Origin: Solenopsis invicta | Lineage: Eukaryota > Arthropoda > Insecta > Hymenoptera > Formicidae | Length of the DNA: 64,000 nt | NCBI RefSeq assembly: GCF_016802725.1 | Contig: NC_052668.1 | Location: 16,101,001-16,165,000, forward strand | Reading direction: 5' to 3' | Shown: piece by piece, positions 42,376 to 55,623 of the stretch | Numbering within the stretch: the first letter of the stretch is position 1 | Layout of the letters: each line of letters starts with the position of its first letter | Made by a program: the position numbers and the translations under genes | The notes under the pieces: model-generated | What the model was told of the DNA's origin: nothing | Seen by the model: only the letters and a program-made list of their open reading frames with translations | The model's database searches: none

Positions 42376-42513
42376 ACGCATTGAAGATTGAGGATTGCAA
42401 ATTAAAACTTAATCTATCAGGACGAAAGAAATTAAAATTAAAATTAAAATTATCTTTTTAGTCTAATAATCTAATTCTACTCTTCAATTCGCAATCCTCA
42501 ATCTTCAATGCGT
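42376..42513. repeat. Inverted repeat in the DCAF13 3' UTR
   Basis: A perfect 23-bp arm (42376-42398, ACGCATTGAAGATTGAGGAT...) is complementary to 42491-42513. The spacer is A/T-rich with (AATTAA)n-like sequence. It lies between the stop and the polyadenylation signal and so would be transcribed as a stem-loop. Its small size suggests a fold-back or MITE-like insert. Confidence 0.75.
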
Positions 42514-42577
42514 AATTTGATATAAACTTTACAGGATGTATAATTGCGTGAGGAGTACTTTGTATTATATTTATTGT

Positions 42578-42583
42578 AATAAA
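42578..42583 (+). terminator. Probable polyadenylation signal of DCAF13
   Basis: AATAAA, 339 nt after the stop codon and followed by T-rich sequence. It is the first clear canonical signal downstream. Confidence 0.55.
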
Positions 42584-45500
42584 TAATTTCTCTTGACATT
42601 ATACAACGCATCGCGATAATAAATTCATAAAACATTACAAACCTCAAGCAGTGATTAATGTCATGCGTAGCGTACATTACAACAGTTAATTATGCTGCGT
42701 TTCTTGCGCGATTATCTTAGCACGCATCAATCGATTTCGAAATACAAACACTCTTATTCGTTTTTTTCTCATTATTTTCAACTTTATTCCAAAAACATTA
42801 TTTTAAATTTTTCGCACGATTTATTAGATCGCACATGTGCGTGAGATTAACGATATAAGACACGTCACTTTTTTTACGCAATGCAATCTTAAAAAATGAT
42901 TTCTGGTGGATTTAATGAAATTTGCAGATTTTTTATGAAATGTCTCCCTTTCCTTATAACTTGGCAATTCGCGTTGTCATTAAAGCATTACACAGGAACA
43001 CATTGTAGAAGCAGAAAGTCACAATCGATTCATATTCGCACAAATCTATTATACATATCATACATACGATTTCAATGCACCATATGCATCAATTCTTGGC
43101 TTTCTCCTAGCACAATGCACTACTAGATATGAATCTGAATATGAAACTTGTCGACATGTGATCGACAGGTATTCTCATTCATCCTCAGGAATAGAAACCG
43201 TTCTCATTTTGGAAAATTTAATATTCAATGCTACAAAAATGTACGCAATATCGCCTTTATAATCTTGTATATTCCTACAGCATCAAAATTTATTTAATCA
43301 CCGAGCTTAATCCTTTTTTTTATCTTCTGTAATGAATAACGGTCGAAAATTAATGATACTGACGAAATGTCATACTGGCAGTTTTCGATGTAGTCAATTG
43401 CTCGTATATAGTCAAGAAATGGATAATACGTGGTGTAGTTATACTCGGAAAATTATTTTCTGGTGTATAAAAAAGTGTCACGCGATTTAGTGTCTGGTCG
43501 CCGCTGAGAATCGTTTAAATTCAATAGTTATTTACGCATAATCGTATATGATTTTCATTGTCGTAGCTCTGCGCAAAATTTCTGTACAAGACTAGGATAA
43601 CTGAGAAACTAAATTATCGCCTATTACTATAATTCGTGTTTCGCCATGTCGAAATTTTGCGAGAAAGTTCTGTCCTCTCTTAGGCGTAATTGCATTTCAA
43701 AGATTCCATGCCGTTTACTAATCCTCTTTGACGTTCACACTAATTAAATATACGTGTGGAAATATAACGCGCGAGTGAAAATAATTATAACATATACATA
43801 TATATACATATAAACACATGTACATACATCAATATTGCGATCAGGGACCAAAAGCGAAAAATATTCAGTTTTATTCCATTTATTTTTACTCACTGTTTCT
43901 CATCCTGTTTTATTTTATTTCCATTCGAAGTACATCTACCAAATTAGAACATAACTTCTATAACCGAATTAGAACAGAATATTTTCCAATAATTTATTAT
44001 TCACTGCGGAATGAAAAATAAATCAGAAAATCTTCGTTTCCTGCGTTATTTTATATGAGAGATTATTTGCAATATGCGACACAATTGAAATTATTTATTC
44101 CATTTTCAACACTGTACGCAAATAAATTGCTTCTCTTTTCATCAAAATTTCGGTGAACGTTATTTTCGTTTTTGCTCCCCGATATATCATCGGATTGCGA
44201 TATACCATCGGGAATGCGATTAAATGATAACGAAAGAATCTCCGACATATACAGATTCGATAATAGACCAGTTACATCTTGATTTTGCTCCCAACTTCGA
44301 AATGCTTTTAAACGGTTCAACTATCGCAGTTGAATCTTTGCTTCGAAATACAAAATACCCAACCAGAAGAAAAAATTATGAAAACATCAAAATGATGTTA
44401 AAATGACTCCAAAGTGATCATTAAAAATCTTTTCAATTAATCACAATTTATTTTAACGTCACGTTGATGTTATCGTTGATGTTATCATAATATTCCTTCG
44501 TACTTTACGCATTTCGAGTGACACTTTTGATTAATTATAAAATCCAGTAATAACGACACATAATATCGTACGAATATTCATGTGCTGTTAGGGAGAGTGA
44601 AGAAGGCGTTTTCCTATTATACAACAGCCTTCCCGCTTCCAGAGCGATCAAAGTTCAATACAGTTTACATTACGTGTGTCGATGGTAACACAATCCTCAA
44701 CTACGGCTTACAGGAAAAAAATCAGATAACTGTTTCAGTCAAATAAATCTTACTAGATCACTTTCGGACGCAATGAAGCTGCAATCGTGAGAGGAACTAG
44801 ATGGAAAAAATACCTTAATATAACGCTGTCCCAAAGAGAAGGTATCGATTTTTCTCTCCGAGACACAACATCCTTCACGTATCACCCTCCGTTTCCTTCA
44901 TCGCCATGCATTTTTGACGTCCTCTTAACGTAATATTTTAAATATAAATTAAAATTCATTCTCGAAATCTTTTAAATTCGTATTCCTTCGCAATGATTTG
45001 ATTCACTCTACTCGTCTTCATGATTCTCCAATTACTCGACTATTATACATTTTATAACAAAGATATATTATACGAATCGTTTGGCATCGTTGCAACTGTC
45101 GGGAGCGATCCAAACGATAACAAAACTCGATTTGTTTCCGTAGAAAAATTCGCAAAAAAAAAAATATAACACTTGTAACGCTTCATCGTATATTCCGTTT
45201 TGTGCAAATAATTTACTCCGATTGAAGATTTGACGGACGTCAATTGTTTCGCTTCGCCCGCTACAGCAAACTTAAACTAACATCTCGCTAGGCGCGCGTG
45301 CTGTAAAAAAAAAAAAAAAAAAAAAATCGCATCGCTATTCCAGTCACGCGTCCATTATGTAACGCTAGCATTAAATTATCTACGCTGTACGTTTCTTATC
45401 GTTACGCTTCTTACTGTATTAATGACTTACGAGTATGTATCACTGGTGGCTGTGCGAGTCTTTCCGGAACATAGATTCGTTAACTAAGCGTCGTCCAATA

Positions 45501-45727
45501 TGCGTTGCGCCGAATGCCGACTATCCCCGAGCGAAGATCTCCTCGCGGACGACGATCGCAAGTGTAACGTCGGCCCTTTACATACAATGCAATGGCACAA
45601 AATCGATCCAGGTACAAATATACCGAACGGTGCCTCGCAACTACCTTCCAACTGGTTTCACATGAAAAATCGATAAAAATCGCGACAGAAAGTGCAGAAG
45701 AGAGGAAGAGAAATCTCGACGATCGTT
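42584..45727. other. AT-rich intergenic DNA between two convergent genes
   Basis: No gene was recognised. Short ORFs here have no family signature. It should hold the 3' UTR of the - strand gene ending at 45728; candidate signals on that strand include AATAAA at 44093-44098 (TTTATT on +). A 21-base A run lies at 45306-45326. Confidence 0.5.
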
Positions 45728-48700
45728 CTAGACGTTCAGATCAGCCATCATTTTGCGAAAATCCGCCAGGGTATTGTAATCCGGGTCCGAATCGATGTCC
45801 GCGAAATCCTTGCTGGAGTCAGTCTTGACGAAGCTTGGATTATATCGGCTTAGGGACAACGGGCAGGGCAGTAATTCCGGCATGACCGAATGGTGAGTGA
45901 TTAGTGCGGTGAGCGTCGTAAACTCTTTCGTGAAGCCCTGTAACATACGATATTATTGATTTCACGGCATTTGTAGTGCTGCAACATTGATTCTAAAGCT
46001 TTTCAATAAGTTTATCTACCGCTCATGATATCTCTGCTTTCTCTCGTAAAATTTGTAAACGTTGCATCAAAACATCACAGTTTTTATCCACAATCCGTGG
46101 AACAATAAAAACAGAATTCTTTTTGCGTGCCATATATTTTTACAGAAACGATCGTGTCTTTTGCTTTAAAACGCCAGAACAGCTCTGTTCATAGAAAAAA
46201 TTCAACTGTAGGAATATTTTTAAAAAAACATGTAAAAATATGGTACACTGTTTCGAGACGAAGCTCGAAATAATTCATTTACAATTCAACAAAAAAAATG
46301 CTTTGACAGAGTTCCAAGATTTAAGAAAGACCGGAACTAATTGTCACAGTTTTTAAATTGTGATTTTTAGAAAAAGGATGGAAGATTTTTAAACAACATG
46401 TACATTATAATACATTTATATTCCGTAGGTATTTAAAAAAATATTACTCTTGAATATATTTGTACAAAAAAATTGGTTATCGTTATTTAAATTATTTAAT
46501 TTTAAACAGAGCAGTAAAAATGTAAGAAATTATATTCTTGCTTATATACTCAATCTTCTTTAAAAAATTTGATAATCCTAACTTTCAGTAAAATAATTAA
46601 AAATTTGATTTCAATATTATGATTTTAATAATAATAGTATTGAAATACTCTAATTCTAGAAAATATTGTTGGAAGATATTGTTATAACGTCATAACGACT
46701 ATAATTTATATTAAAATCTAAAGCGGCTTGTTGGTTAGATAAATTATGTATTTTCACTAAAAGCTTTCAAAATAATATCAGGCGAAGTTATATCTCTTCT
46801 GTTCTTATTTTAGTACCGTACACTGATGGAAAAGATTACTTTAAATAAAAGATTCAAATAAATATGTTATTAGTATTATTCAAATAACATATTTACATCG
46901 AGCAAGTAAATATATTTTGTAGTAAATATTACTAATTTAATATAAAATAGTTATTTGAATAGTACTAATACAAATTTAGTTAAATCACGTAATTTTCTCA
47001 GTGTAGTTTCTATGAAAAAAATAAATATATATCTATGTAAAATATATTCGTAAACACAGTCTGTAAATAACTGTTCAAAAAGTGTCCAAAGAGGCTAAAA
47101 TTGATCAATAATCTCAACTCAGTCAATTTATCCTACATCTTTATCTTACAATTAGTAAAAGAGATTATATTCACAACCTTTATTACAATAATGATTAACT
47201 GCAGCAAAAATGAAATAAGATGTCATTTTTTAGGGAAATCGTGATTGATAATGCCGAAAACTAATGAAACTAATGAAAAAATGATAAAGAACATAAGAAA
47301 AATTTACTTATTAACTTCACATTTTCTCAAAAATCATTGTAAATAATATATGATGCTTTTTGCACAATCTATTAATATTACATCAACAGTCTACATTATA
47401 AAGAAGAGAATGTCTTGCCGAGTACTGATTGAGTTATAAGCTTTTCAACATCCAGCCCCGTATGACAACCAGCCCCGGTCTCTACTGTTTGATAAATAAC
47501 GCAGTGACGAAGTAACTGGAGTTTATTGTCTCGCTGATTATGCGCACATTGTATTATTCTGTATTACGCACCTTATCACGTTACGTAGGCATTGTAGGCA
47601 CACGTTGCACGGAACAATGAAATGCGATATTATTGCGCCGGTCGGAAATCTTTTTGTCGCGTTCTTAGTCGCGTTGCGAAACGCGCCGCATAACGAGACG
47701 ATATTAAATGTATCATACGTGTGCGCGCTGACACGAGGCTCGGTTGCGTATCAGGAATATCGCACCGCCGGCATTCATTTGAATCTGGCGGTGTGCTTGT
47801 TACAGCGCGACGCAATTCCGCGTTCGTTCTATAGAGCGACGGAGAGGGAAAGCGGAGTTTTGATTTCCCCACGGTATTCGCGGCACATTCAACAAAACTC
47901 ATTTATACTGGTTTCGGAGATTATCAAAGTCCGCGGACTCATTTAATCTATCCTACGAGAGGAGAGGGAGGAGGGCAAGTTCGACTATTTAAATACACAT
48001 ACTCGAATGGCTAAATGCGCCGGGTAGCTTTGCATCGGGCGTGGTAGTCCTGAGTATAATGTCCGGGCTACTAAAAGCTTCGGCCCTTCGCGCATTAGCA
48101 GGCCCGCGCGCAGCTTATTTCAATATTAACTTGCGCTTATATAGGAGGATTCTCTCTCTACCGTGGGTATTATTTCGATCGTTAAAAAGAGCTTTACTCC
48201 TGTAGAATGTCTAGTTTCATATGAACGCAAAGATCCGATAAGCAAAAAGCTAGTGCGCTAGTAGTTTCGAGCAAGATATTGTGGCAGATTAAGGATGTGT
48301 CACATTTCAAAGCATTACCAAAAATATAAAAATTTCATAGATTATTTCATTGCTACATTTGAGTACCTGCGTAAAATTTGAATACAATCTCTTATTAATT
48401 TAAAAATTACTTGTTATTTTATTTATCCTTAATTATTATCTAAAATCGCGTTTCCTAATACTTATTTGCAAATTTGATAAACTAGCTTTACGAATTAAAT
48501 TAAATTTTTTTACATATGCAAATAAAAGTCTAATATTCGTGTAAAAATTTATTCGAATTCATTTATTTGAAGAGTATTTACCTAAAACTGCAGCAAAATA
48601 TAATATTTTCGCTGCATAAATTAAATTTTTCGTTGCTTTGTTTTTTGCAGCTGATTTCAGGATGAAAAATCGAATATTCACAATCAGAATTTGTTGTCGT

Positions 48701-51700
48701 TTATTAGGAAACAAATTAGGAAGGAAATTAACTAGAAAAAAATTAAGAAGAATAAACTTGAGAAGCCTGCAGTTTTTAAATTTAATTTTTTAGGTATTGC
48801 AGATAGTCATCCTTAATATCAATTGCATCAGTATTGTGTTCTGCTAGCAGAATTTATCGACATATTCCAATAACAAATTGTCAGTAACTGTTTTGTAAGT
48901 ATTTAAAATTAAATATATTTATATTTGCACAGTGAATTCTTCATCATATTCTACTAGCAAATTCCGTTCTATTTCCGTATTCTGGCGGTAAAGTTTTTAA
49001 CAGACACTTTGCAAACTCTGTTTTCGGCAGGAAACGTGACGCATTTTAAAACACAAACAACTTTGCGTCTGTCAAAACGATCAGCAGCCGTTATTCTTAG
49101 AGAGAAACGTTAAGCAGTTTGCAATCCATGCGGATTTTAGTTTTGCAGTCCTTTGACGAGAGCGCGGGATGCCGTCTGGCTGAGATTCGCTTTGACTTTC
49201 GCGAGCATCGTTCGCAAAACTACTTTGATACTCGATACTCGGCAAAGAGTGGCTCGAAGACGGAAAGGGAGACTTACTTTGATTTTGTAACCTTTGTTTG
49301 TACGCATTATGAGATAATGGGCTATTCCGCTTGGCTGGAATTCACGGGGCACACGGAGGGAGAGGGCGTAACATCCGGGCTTGCTGGTACTTTCGCGCAC
49401 CATGAACGCTCCTTCCGGCTCTTGGCTCAATACCTCCAGCGTTATCTCTCTGGAATCACGGTTCGTATCGTTAATGATAGATAGGGCGGGAAGTCTTTTC
49501 TTACGAGAAATAGAAGGAGAAGAGAAAAGGAGAGAAAAGATTAATCGGATTTGTGTGTCCCAGTCACAAAGACGACTACTGGAAACTGGACTGTGAACTG
49601 AATCAATTCGACGAATATTTAAAATTAGCCAGAGGCGACGTGCTATTTCGGCACATCGAGAAAGCTCCGAGCACGCGGGAGCGTGTGCGTGTATATTTTA
49701 CTCCGACATGTAGCAATGTCGCAGAGACCAACCTGGGTATTCCAGCTTGAAACCAGGGCGCTTTGCGTAGCTCGGCCTCCTCGCTTCGATTATTCAGGCT
49801 GTCTATTCTCTCGGGTAAAGGCGGCGGAGTTGGCGTGGAGCCATGAGTGCTTCCGTCAGCGGGTACGGAGCTGCTCGACGTGCTAATTTGCGATCTTCTT
49901 TTCGACTTGAATTCCGCCTCCGTGCCCGAGTCCGGGCAATTGTGCCCTATCCTGAAAATGAAAGAGCTGTCGTTCACCATTTGTACCGATCTCCCATCGA
50001 TTCCAAAAAGGCGTGAGGAAGGCGGGCGAAGAGAAGGAGAAGGAGGAGGAGAAAGAATAACGGCAAACGATGGACTGGCTGGACTTACCTGTTGTTCTCG
50101 ATGTTGAAGTTCTTTGCATTGGTGATGGACGCGTTGATGGTGTTGTCGAGACTCTCCGACGGCGGTATCTTGTTATACGACGGCCTCGTGCCCTCCGAGT
50201 CGATGATCGCCTCGTTTATGTAGCCCCCGGAATGGGGCCTGTTCGACGGGCTGGTCGGCGTGCTGCTACCGCTGACGAGCGGGCAGCTGTCATCCTCGCC
50301 GTTCAGCCCGAGAACGTCGCGTCCACCTGTCAAACCCATCGCCAGCCGCTTTATCAGCGGTGGCTTGTCCGTTAGCCTCTTGTACGAGTTTAACTCCGTT
50401 GGCGAGTTGCTCTCATCGCTGCTCGGTGTGCTCTGCTGGGATATGCTCTTTGGCTCGTCCACGTTCGTTATGGGCCCGAGGACGTTCGTGAACGCCGGCC
50501 GCAGACCCGGGATCGAGTTCGGCGCCTGGAATTATTCGGATTCAAGTCATTCGTAGGCGATTAGGATAAATGTTCTAAACGAATTCCGCGAGAAGAGATG
50601 TTCAGTCGCGGGCCGACGCGACATTCTACGAAATTAATTTACTCTACAGCTACTCTCTGCTACCGAGCGAACTAAATTCGCTCTCGCGTCACAACGTCGT
50701 CTGAGTGCAACGTAACAGCGGTCTGCATGCTCACGACAAATTTGCTACACTTATATGAAATCACCTTAACGCTGGCGAGTCGCAGCGTGGGCGAGCCGGC
50801 GCTGCCGAGCTGCACGTTCATATCCGCTGCGGACGGACCCCTTCCAGTCCTGGAGGTGGGCGACGTCCGACTTTTCAGCCACGAGTTCGACGACGGACTC
50901 CTGCAAGCGCCCGCGGCGATCGTGTCGTCTCCGGGCAGCGATTTGTTCTGCAAACGAAACGACGGCGGTCATTGCCGAAATTATATCCCGCGTCGCACGA
51001 CACCGTGTACTTAAACGGAGGTCCTCCGATTATTTCCTCAAAGATCGAAGGCACTCCCCATCGAACGCACGATCATTGCCTTCAATCCGAAGTCTCGGAT
51101 TCCTCCTCTGGACGAATCGTTGATTAGGCAAGAATGCCGCCGCCGTCGTCGTCGGAACGCGATCCAGTCTTCCCGGGATTCTCCCGGGTTGAATATTTGA
51201 TCCGGCGGAATAGCACGGTTCCCAAGACGAGATTTCGCGGCGGGGACCATCGGGCGGACCGCGGCGGACTGACCGTTTCACTTGGAAACGCGAGGCAACG
51301 TGAGGCAACGCGACGCGACGCGAGGCGGTAAGCGAGAGACTCGGGTCGAATTTATAATTAACGCGGCCTGTAAACGGGACACCTACTGGAGTCGGTGGCC
51401 CCCGTGAGACCACGTCGGGAGAGAACATGGTCGTCGTCGTCGTCGTTGTCTCTTTCGTCTCGCGCGTCTTAGATATTTAAGAGGCTCTTCCGCGAGCTGC
51501 TCCAACCGCTTCCTTACTGCCGTACGTGTATGCATCCCGGTACCAGATATCTGCTCCGCTTCCCGGCATGCAGTAGACGCTAGTATGTAGTTCTGCTCGG
51601 GAATATCGTGCTCGCGCCGCCGTGGAAAGGTGAATTTAGTCGCGCGACTCGGATAAATACGAGTCCTGGTGATTTCGATCCAGTTTGTAGGAAGAGTCCT

Positions 51701-52306
51701 TGAGGCGAGAGACTATAATGATCGCGCCGATCGAATCGCGACGCTGTTTGTTACGTGCCGGAATAATTGAAGTATTCCTTGGATCTTTTACTTTCTATAT
51801 ATGCCTCTGTTTATTTTGCATGAGGAAATAAATTGCCGCGATACTAGGCGTAATCTTTAAGATCTCAGAACTGTCCGCTAATTGCTGAAACTATTTAATT
51901 GCAATCTACGGCGCTTTTGTGAGAAAACTAGCAGATGGCACGATACCTAACCGGCCTGTAAAGTTTAACTCAACTAACTCGCTAGCTGACGGCGACAAAA
52001 ATAAATGACTTCGTTAGCACTTTAAATTACACGGTGCTGCTTTCATCGGCAAGTGCTGGTAACAATTCTTTTGTGTCACGCGTAATTCGCACTTTTCTCC
52101 TTCGTTTATTTCGAGCATTTAATCAATCGCATCTGTAATATCGATATATCCAAACCTACCCACGATGTTCGATGCTCCTGCTTGTCCTTGCGATAAGACG
52201 GCGTTGATCGCGGCGAGATTACATCCTGAAGGATCGGCTGGCGCTGAAGCTGCGCCACGTACGCCATGCGGAAAGCATTGCCAACGATGGTATTCAACTC
52301 CTCCGC
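45728..52306 (-). CDS. PTB-SH2 phosphotyrosine adaptor-like protein (C-terminal six exons, 5' incomplete)
   Basis: The exons on the - strand are 52306-52160, 50947-50765, 50525-50089, 49951-49733, 49449-49278 and 45937-45728 (stop TAG at 45728-45730). All junctions are AG/GT and the phases join into 455 codons. Exon one of this set begins AEELNTIVGNAFRMAYVAQL, which matches the C-terminal helix of PTB domains. Exons two and three are Ser/Pro-rich linker (SWLKSRTSPTSRTGRGPS; CPLVSGSSTPTSPSNRP). Exon four has the SH3-ligand-like PTPPPLPER and ends APWFQAGIPR, where the SH2 begins. Exon five gives EPEGAFMVRESTSKPGCYALSLRVP, with the phosphotyrosine-binding Arg in the FMVRES strand. Exon six gives GFTKEFTTLTALITHHSVMPELLPCPL and a 35-residue acidic tail. 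The SH2 most resembles the tensin type, but the PTB comes before the SH2, as in Shc or SH2D5, so I give no gene name. It probably acts in cytoplasmic tyrosine-kinase signalling. The first PTB half and the start codon were not found. Confidence 0.85.
45938..49277. other. Last intron of the PTB-SH2 gene (3.3 kb)
   Basis: Mostly AT-rich. It contains a MITE-like element at 46819-47006. The ORF pair near 47600-47950 on both strands has no recognisable domain and sits in a local GC-richer patch. Confidence 0.7.
46819..47006. mobile_element. MITE-like element with short terminal inverted repeats
   Basis: The left end TACACTGATGGAAAAGATTAC is complementary, with few mismatches, to the right end near 46986-47006 (TTTTCTCAGTGTA). 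The interior is AT-rich with internal inverted pieces (TATTCAAATAAC...GTTATTTGAATA). At about 188 bp with no coding capacity, it fits a non-autonomous DNA transposon. It sits inside an intron. Confidence 0.65.
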
Positions 52307-52854
52307 CTGCAAGCAAACACGAAAGTTCGAGTTTCGACATAAATTTTATTAAAACATAGCATTTCGCTGTCTCTAGCGCAATATTACTGTCGCAATCCGA
52401 TCGCGACCCGCATTTCCTTGCTTCCAATTTAATTACACGAAATATTTCCGCGCTCATGCTCCGCGCGACGAATAAGTCCAGGCACTTGATCCTTTAGAAA
52501 AAATAAGTACGTGAATTATGTACGAAGTACTTATGATTAAAACTGTACTCAGCAAAAATTGGTTTTTCACGTTACATTAAATATGGTTCGCACGGATTGT
52601 ATTAATACAGTTTAAATAAAAAAAAAACTTATTTTCTTTCTAATACAAGTAATATCCTAACTCGTAACACTATTTCCTTTAGCTTCTTGGATACTGAATT
52701 TGGTTCCAAAATTGCTCCATCAATTTTAATAAATGTGCAATTAAAGTTAAAAAGTTAAAAATACTTTCACGTATTTTGTTATCTCAATTACGATATATGA
52801 TGGAAAAGTTTTAATGCAATCAAAATTATGTTGACTTGCAGCCCTCAAAAAGAA

Positions 52855-52967
52855 TTTTCCACGATAAATTACATGTTTATCTTGAATGAACATCTTATTA
52901 ACCATAGCCGGCATAGCTGGTTAATGAAATATTCATTCGGAATAAATATGTAATTTATTGTGGAAAA
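52855..52967. mobile_element. MITE-like hairpin, 113 bp
   Basis: TTTTCCACGATAAATTACAT at the left end pairs with ATGTAATTTATTGTGGAAAA at the right end, with two mismatches. The pairing continues inwards with TGAATGAACAT against the ATTCATTCG side. Symmetry over the whole length suggests a fold-back MITE in the intron. Confidence 0.75.
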
Positions 52968-53733
52968 ATTGTATAATAAATTATTGATCATTTACAAAAT
53001 AATTATTAATTATGCTTATTCAAACTTAAAGGTTATTCTTTAGACTGTCGAATATGAATCCGATATTAAAATTGACAAGTTTAAAATAATGAATAGTATA
53101 GTAGATGAAAATCAAATTATGTTTGAATTTTAACTGTTAAAAAAAACCATTTTTTTGTCGAACCGTATGTAATTCAAAAAGTTCGAGACATAGTGTTCTT
53201 CTAAAAACGGTTTCAAAACCGTTTTCTAAATTAAAAAAGATCCGATTATTCAAATTGATGCTTGTTCATAATGTCAAAAGCTGTGCATAAAGACAAGAAC
53301 GAAAAGCATTGTTTTGCGCTGTTGAACATTACCAGCAAATCTCGAGGCAAGTCTAGGAAAATTTACGTTGCACAAAAATAATATTTGTTGCACGTTGCAC
53401 ATTGTATGTTGAGCCAATTAGCTTCTTTCGGATTCGTCGGTAGAGAAACGTAGAGACTGAAGAGCGGCGCCTTGCTGCCGCGGCGCAAAAGCGGAGTCTG
53501 AATGTGTAATAAGCACTCGCGGGAAGCCGCAAGCTTTCGAGGCCCTGGTCTGTGCACGTGTGCGCGTTTAGAAAGCTCTCCGAGTGCATACACCTCGCGT
53601 CTGTGCGCGATCCAGATGCAGATGTACCGTAGAAGGGTGAGCGCGTGCGTTACGAGCGGTCACGCGGACGCACAGCCAGAAATGAGGAAAAGGTCGGCGA
53701 AGGGCTGTATACGTATATATGTATATATCTATT

Positions 53734-53734
53734 T

Positions 53735-53766
<32 letters not shown>

Positions 53767-53768
53767 AT
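53734..53768. repeat. (CT)n microsatellite
   Basis: TTTCTCTCTCTCT... tract. A GAGC tetranucleotide run follows at about 53955-53975. Confidence 0.92.
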
Positions 53769-55468
53769 TTCTCATTTCCGAGAGTTCCACCGCTGAAAGC
53801 CGCGATGCGATGCGTATTAATGTACGTCAAGGGTCGCCCGACGAGGGTCTCCTCTCCAAAGGGAAGCATTGTACGCACGCGGAGACGGACGAGAGCGGCG
53901 ATTAACGTCTCGTCCGTCCAACTTTTCCTTTCACACGCGGTGCACATCGCTGCGCGAGCGAGCGAGCGAGCGAGAGGACCGAGTCGTCTCCGGGGGAGAT
54001 GCTCGATCGTTTCGCGTCGTCGCGGGTATCTACGCGCACATCTCGGATTCTAGCCTCGCATACTTCGCCCATGTAGTACTCCGCCTATGTATCCTCGTGA
54101 CATTGTTACGACATTGTTGCAAGCGACGCGGAAATCCTCGTAGATCCCCCGGCTCGGGTTCCGCGTGCCTCGTAAGCGCGCGAGGAAAAATACGTTTTGC
54201 CGGCGGAATCCGCGTACGCGAGCGATGGAAAAAAAAAGGAAGAAACGAGAGACAGAATTACAAAGCCGAACGCGTCGCGTCGCGCTGTATTTTCCAATGA
54301 TGCTATATCGATTTGCACGAGAGCTCAACGCGCCGCGCCGTGCGTCGCTACACGGAAGCCCATTGTCTCGGCGGAGGTGCGACGCTTAGATCAGGTCATT
54401 CGGCACATTGGAAGGCGAGGCGAAAGAAACAAAGCAGGAAGAGGAGGAGGAGGGGAAAGAGGATTTTAATTCGTTTCAATGATACGCGCTCGTGCAGGAC
54501 AATGACGCGGTAAAGCTTTCGAATTAAAACGCGCGGCAAACGCTCGCTCGAATAATAATTTTATGGTCTGCGGTTTGAGGTCAGGTCGAATGATTCCACT
54601 GGCTACGAGATATTTCAATTACGTTCGCGCGCGGGGCAAGGAGATGACTTGAGCTATAATTGCGAACCGGACGCATGGACGCTCTGCAACTCGCTAAGTC
54701 ATATCCGAGCGCTCTTTTCCACCGCTCCAAGTGCCACACGAATCGTCATTTACGCAACGAGTTCTTTCACCAGTGCGTACGAAATCTCTGAGAGCGAACA
54801 AAGTGGGTGATAATAAGGTACTTTGACTGAACAAGGATCACTTAATTTATTCCATATTTTCTTTTAATTCTATGTATAGGGATATTGAAGAATATATTGT
54901 ATTTCAACTCCAGAGGGATACTTCTATTTAGAAGGATTTATTAAAATACAGTGTATTTATATGTTGTAAAAGAAGTATTATGCGTACACAATAATTGTAA
55001 TCAATTTAATAATATTAATGCTAACAAGATCTCCCATCCCAAAAAACTGTAAAGAGTTTGTTACCAAAAACATTACTTCAGTTCCAAGATTTGAACCTGC
55101 CTACATTTCCTGCGGACGTCTTAATTCGATCAGCGAAGCATAACAGAATTAAAATCAAGAAAAGGCCAACAAGAATCATAGTTTTTCAATTTGAGCTGAG
55201 TTTCAAAACCGACGAATATGCGCTGCGTAGTTCAAAGAACTAGAAAATGCATATAAAATCATTTATAAAATTCCTTTTTGAGATTTGCTATGAGCATAGT
55301 TAGCCTTATCTTGATTTTAACTGTTATATATTGCACGATATTGTATGTAAATTAATTATTATATTGAATTTGTTTTGCAGAGTCTAAAGGAATATTTAAT
55401 AATATTATTGAGCATCTAGGGGCCGCTTTAATTCAGTCCAGGTACCTTATTTGCCGACGTATAAAGGA

Positions 55469-55623
55469 CTGCATTCAGCAGAAAAAGCAGTTTTGCAACT
55501 GTTGTAAGGTTCTTTAATATGATTGGTTTATTACATTCAGATTCAGCAGGAACTAAGAGAAAGAACTAATCGCATTAAAAATCTTACAACAGTTGCAAAG
55601 CTGCTTATTCTGCTGAACGCAGT
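55469..55623. mobile_element. MITE-like hairpin, 155 bp
   Basis: About 40-bp arms: CTGCATTCAGCAGAAAAAGC... at 55469-55508 and its near-complement at 55584-55623. Weaker pairing continues inwards (TTCTTTAATATGATTGGTT with AACTAATCGCATTAAAAAT). It has no coding capacity and is probably a fold-back MITE. Confidence 0.75.

Noticed and set aside
47605..47946. 113-codon + strand ORF with an antisense 90-codon ORF
   Set aside because: In an intron, in a GC-richer patch, with no recognisable motif and no splice evidence.
48010..48115. GC-rich stretch that looked as if it might hold a tRNA
   Set aside because: No cloverleaf, A box or B box could be fitted.
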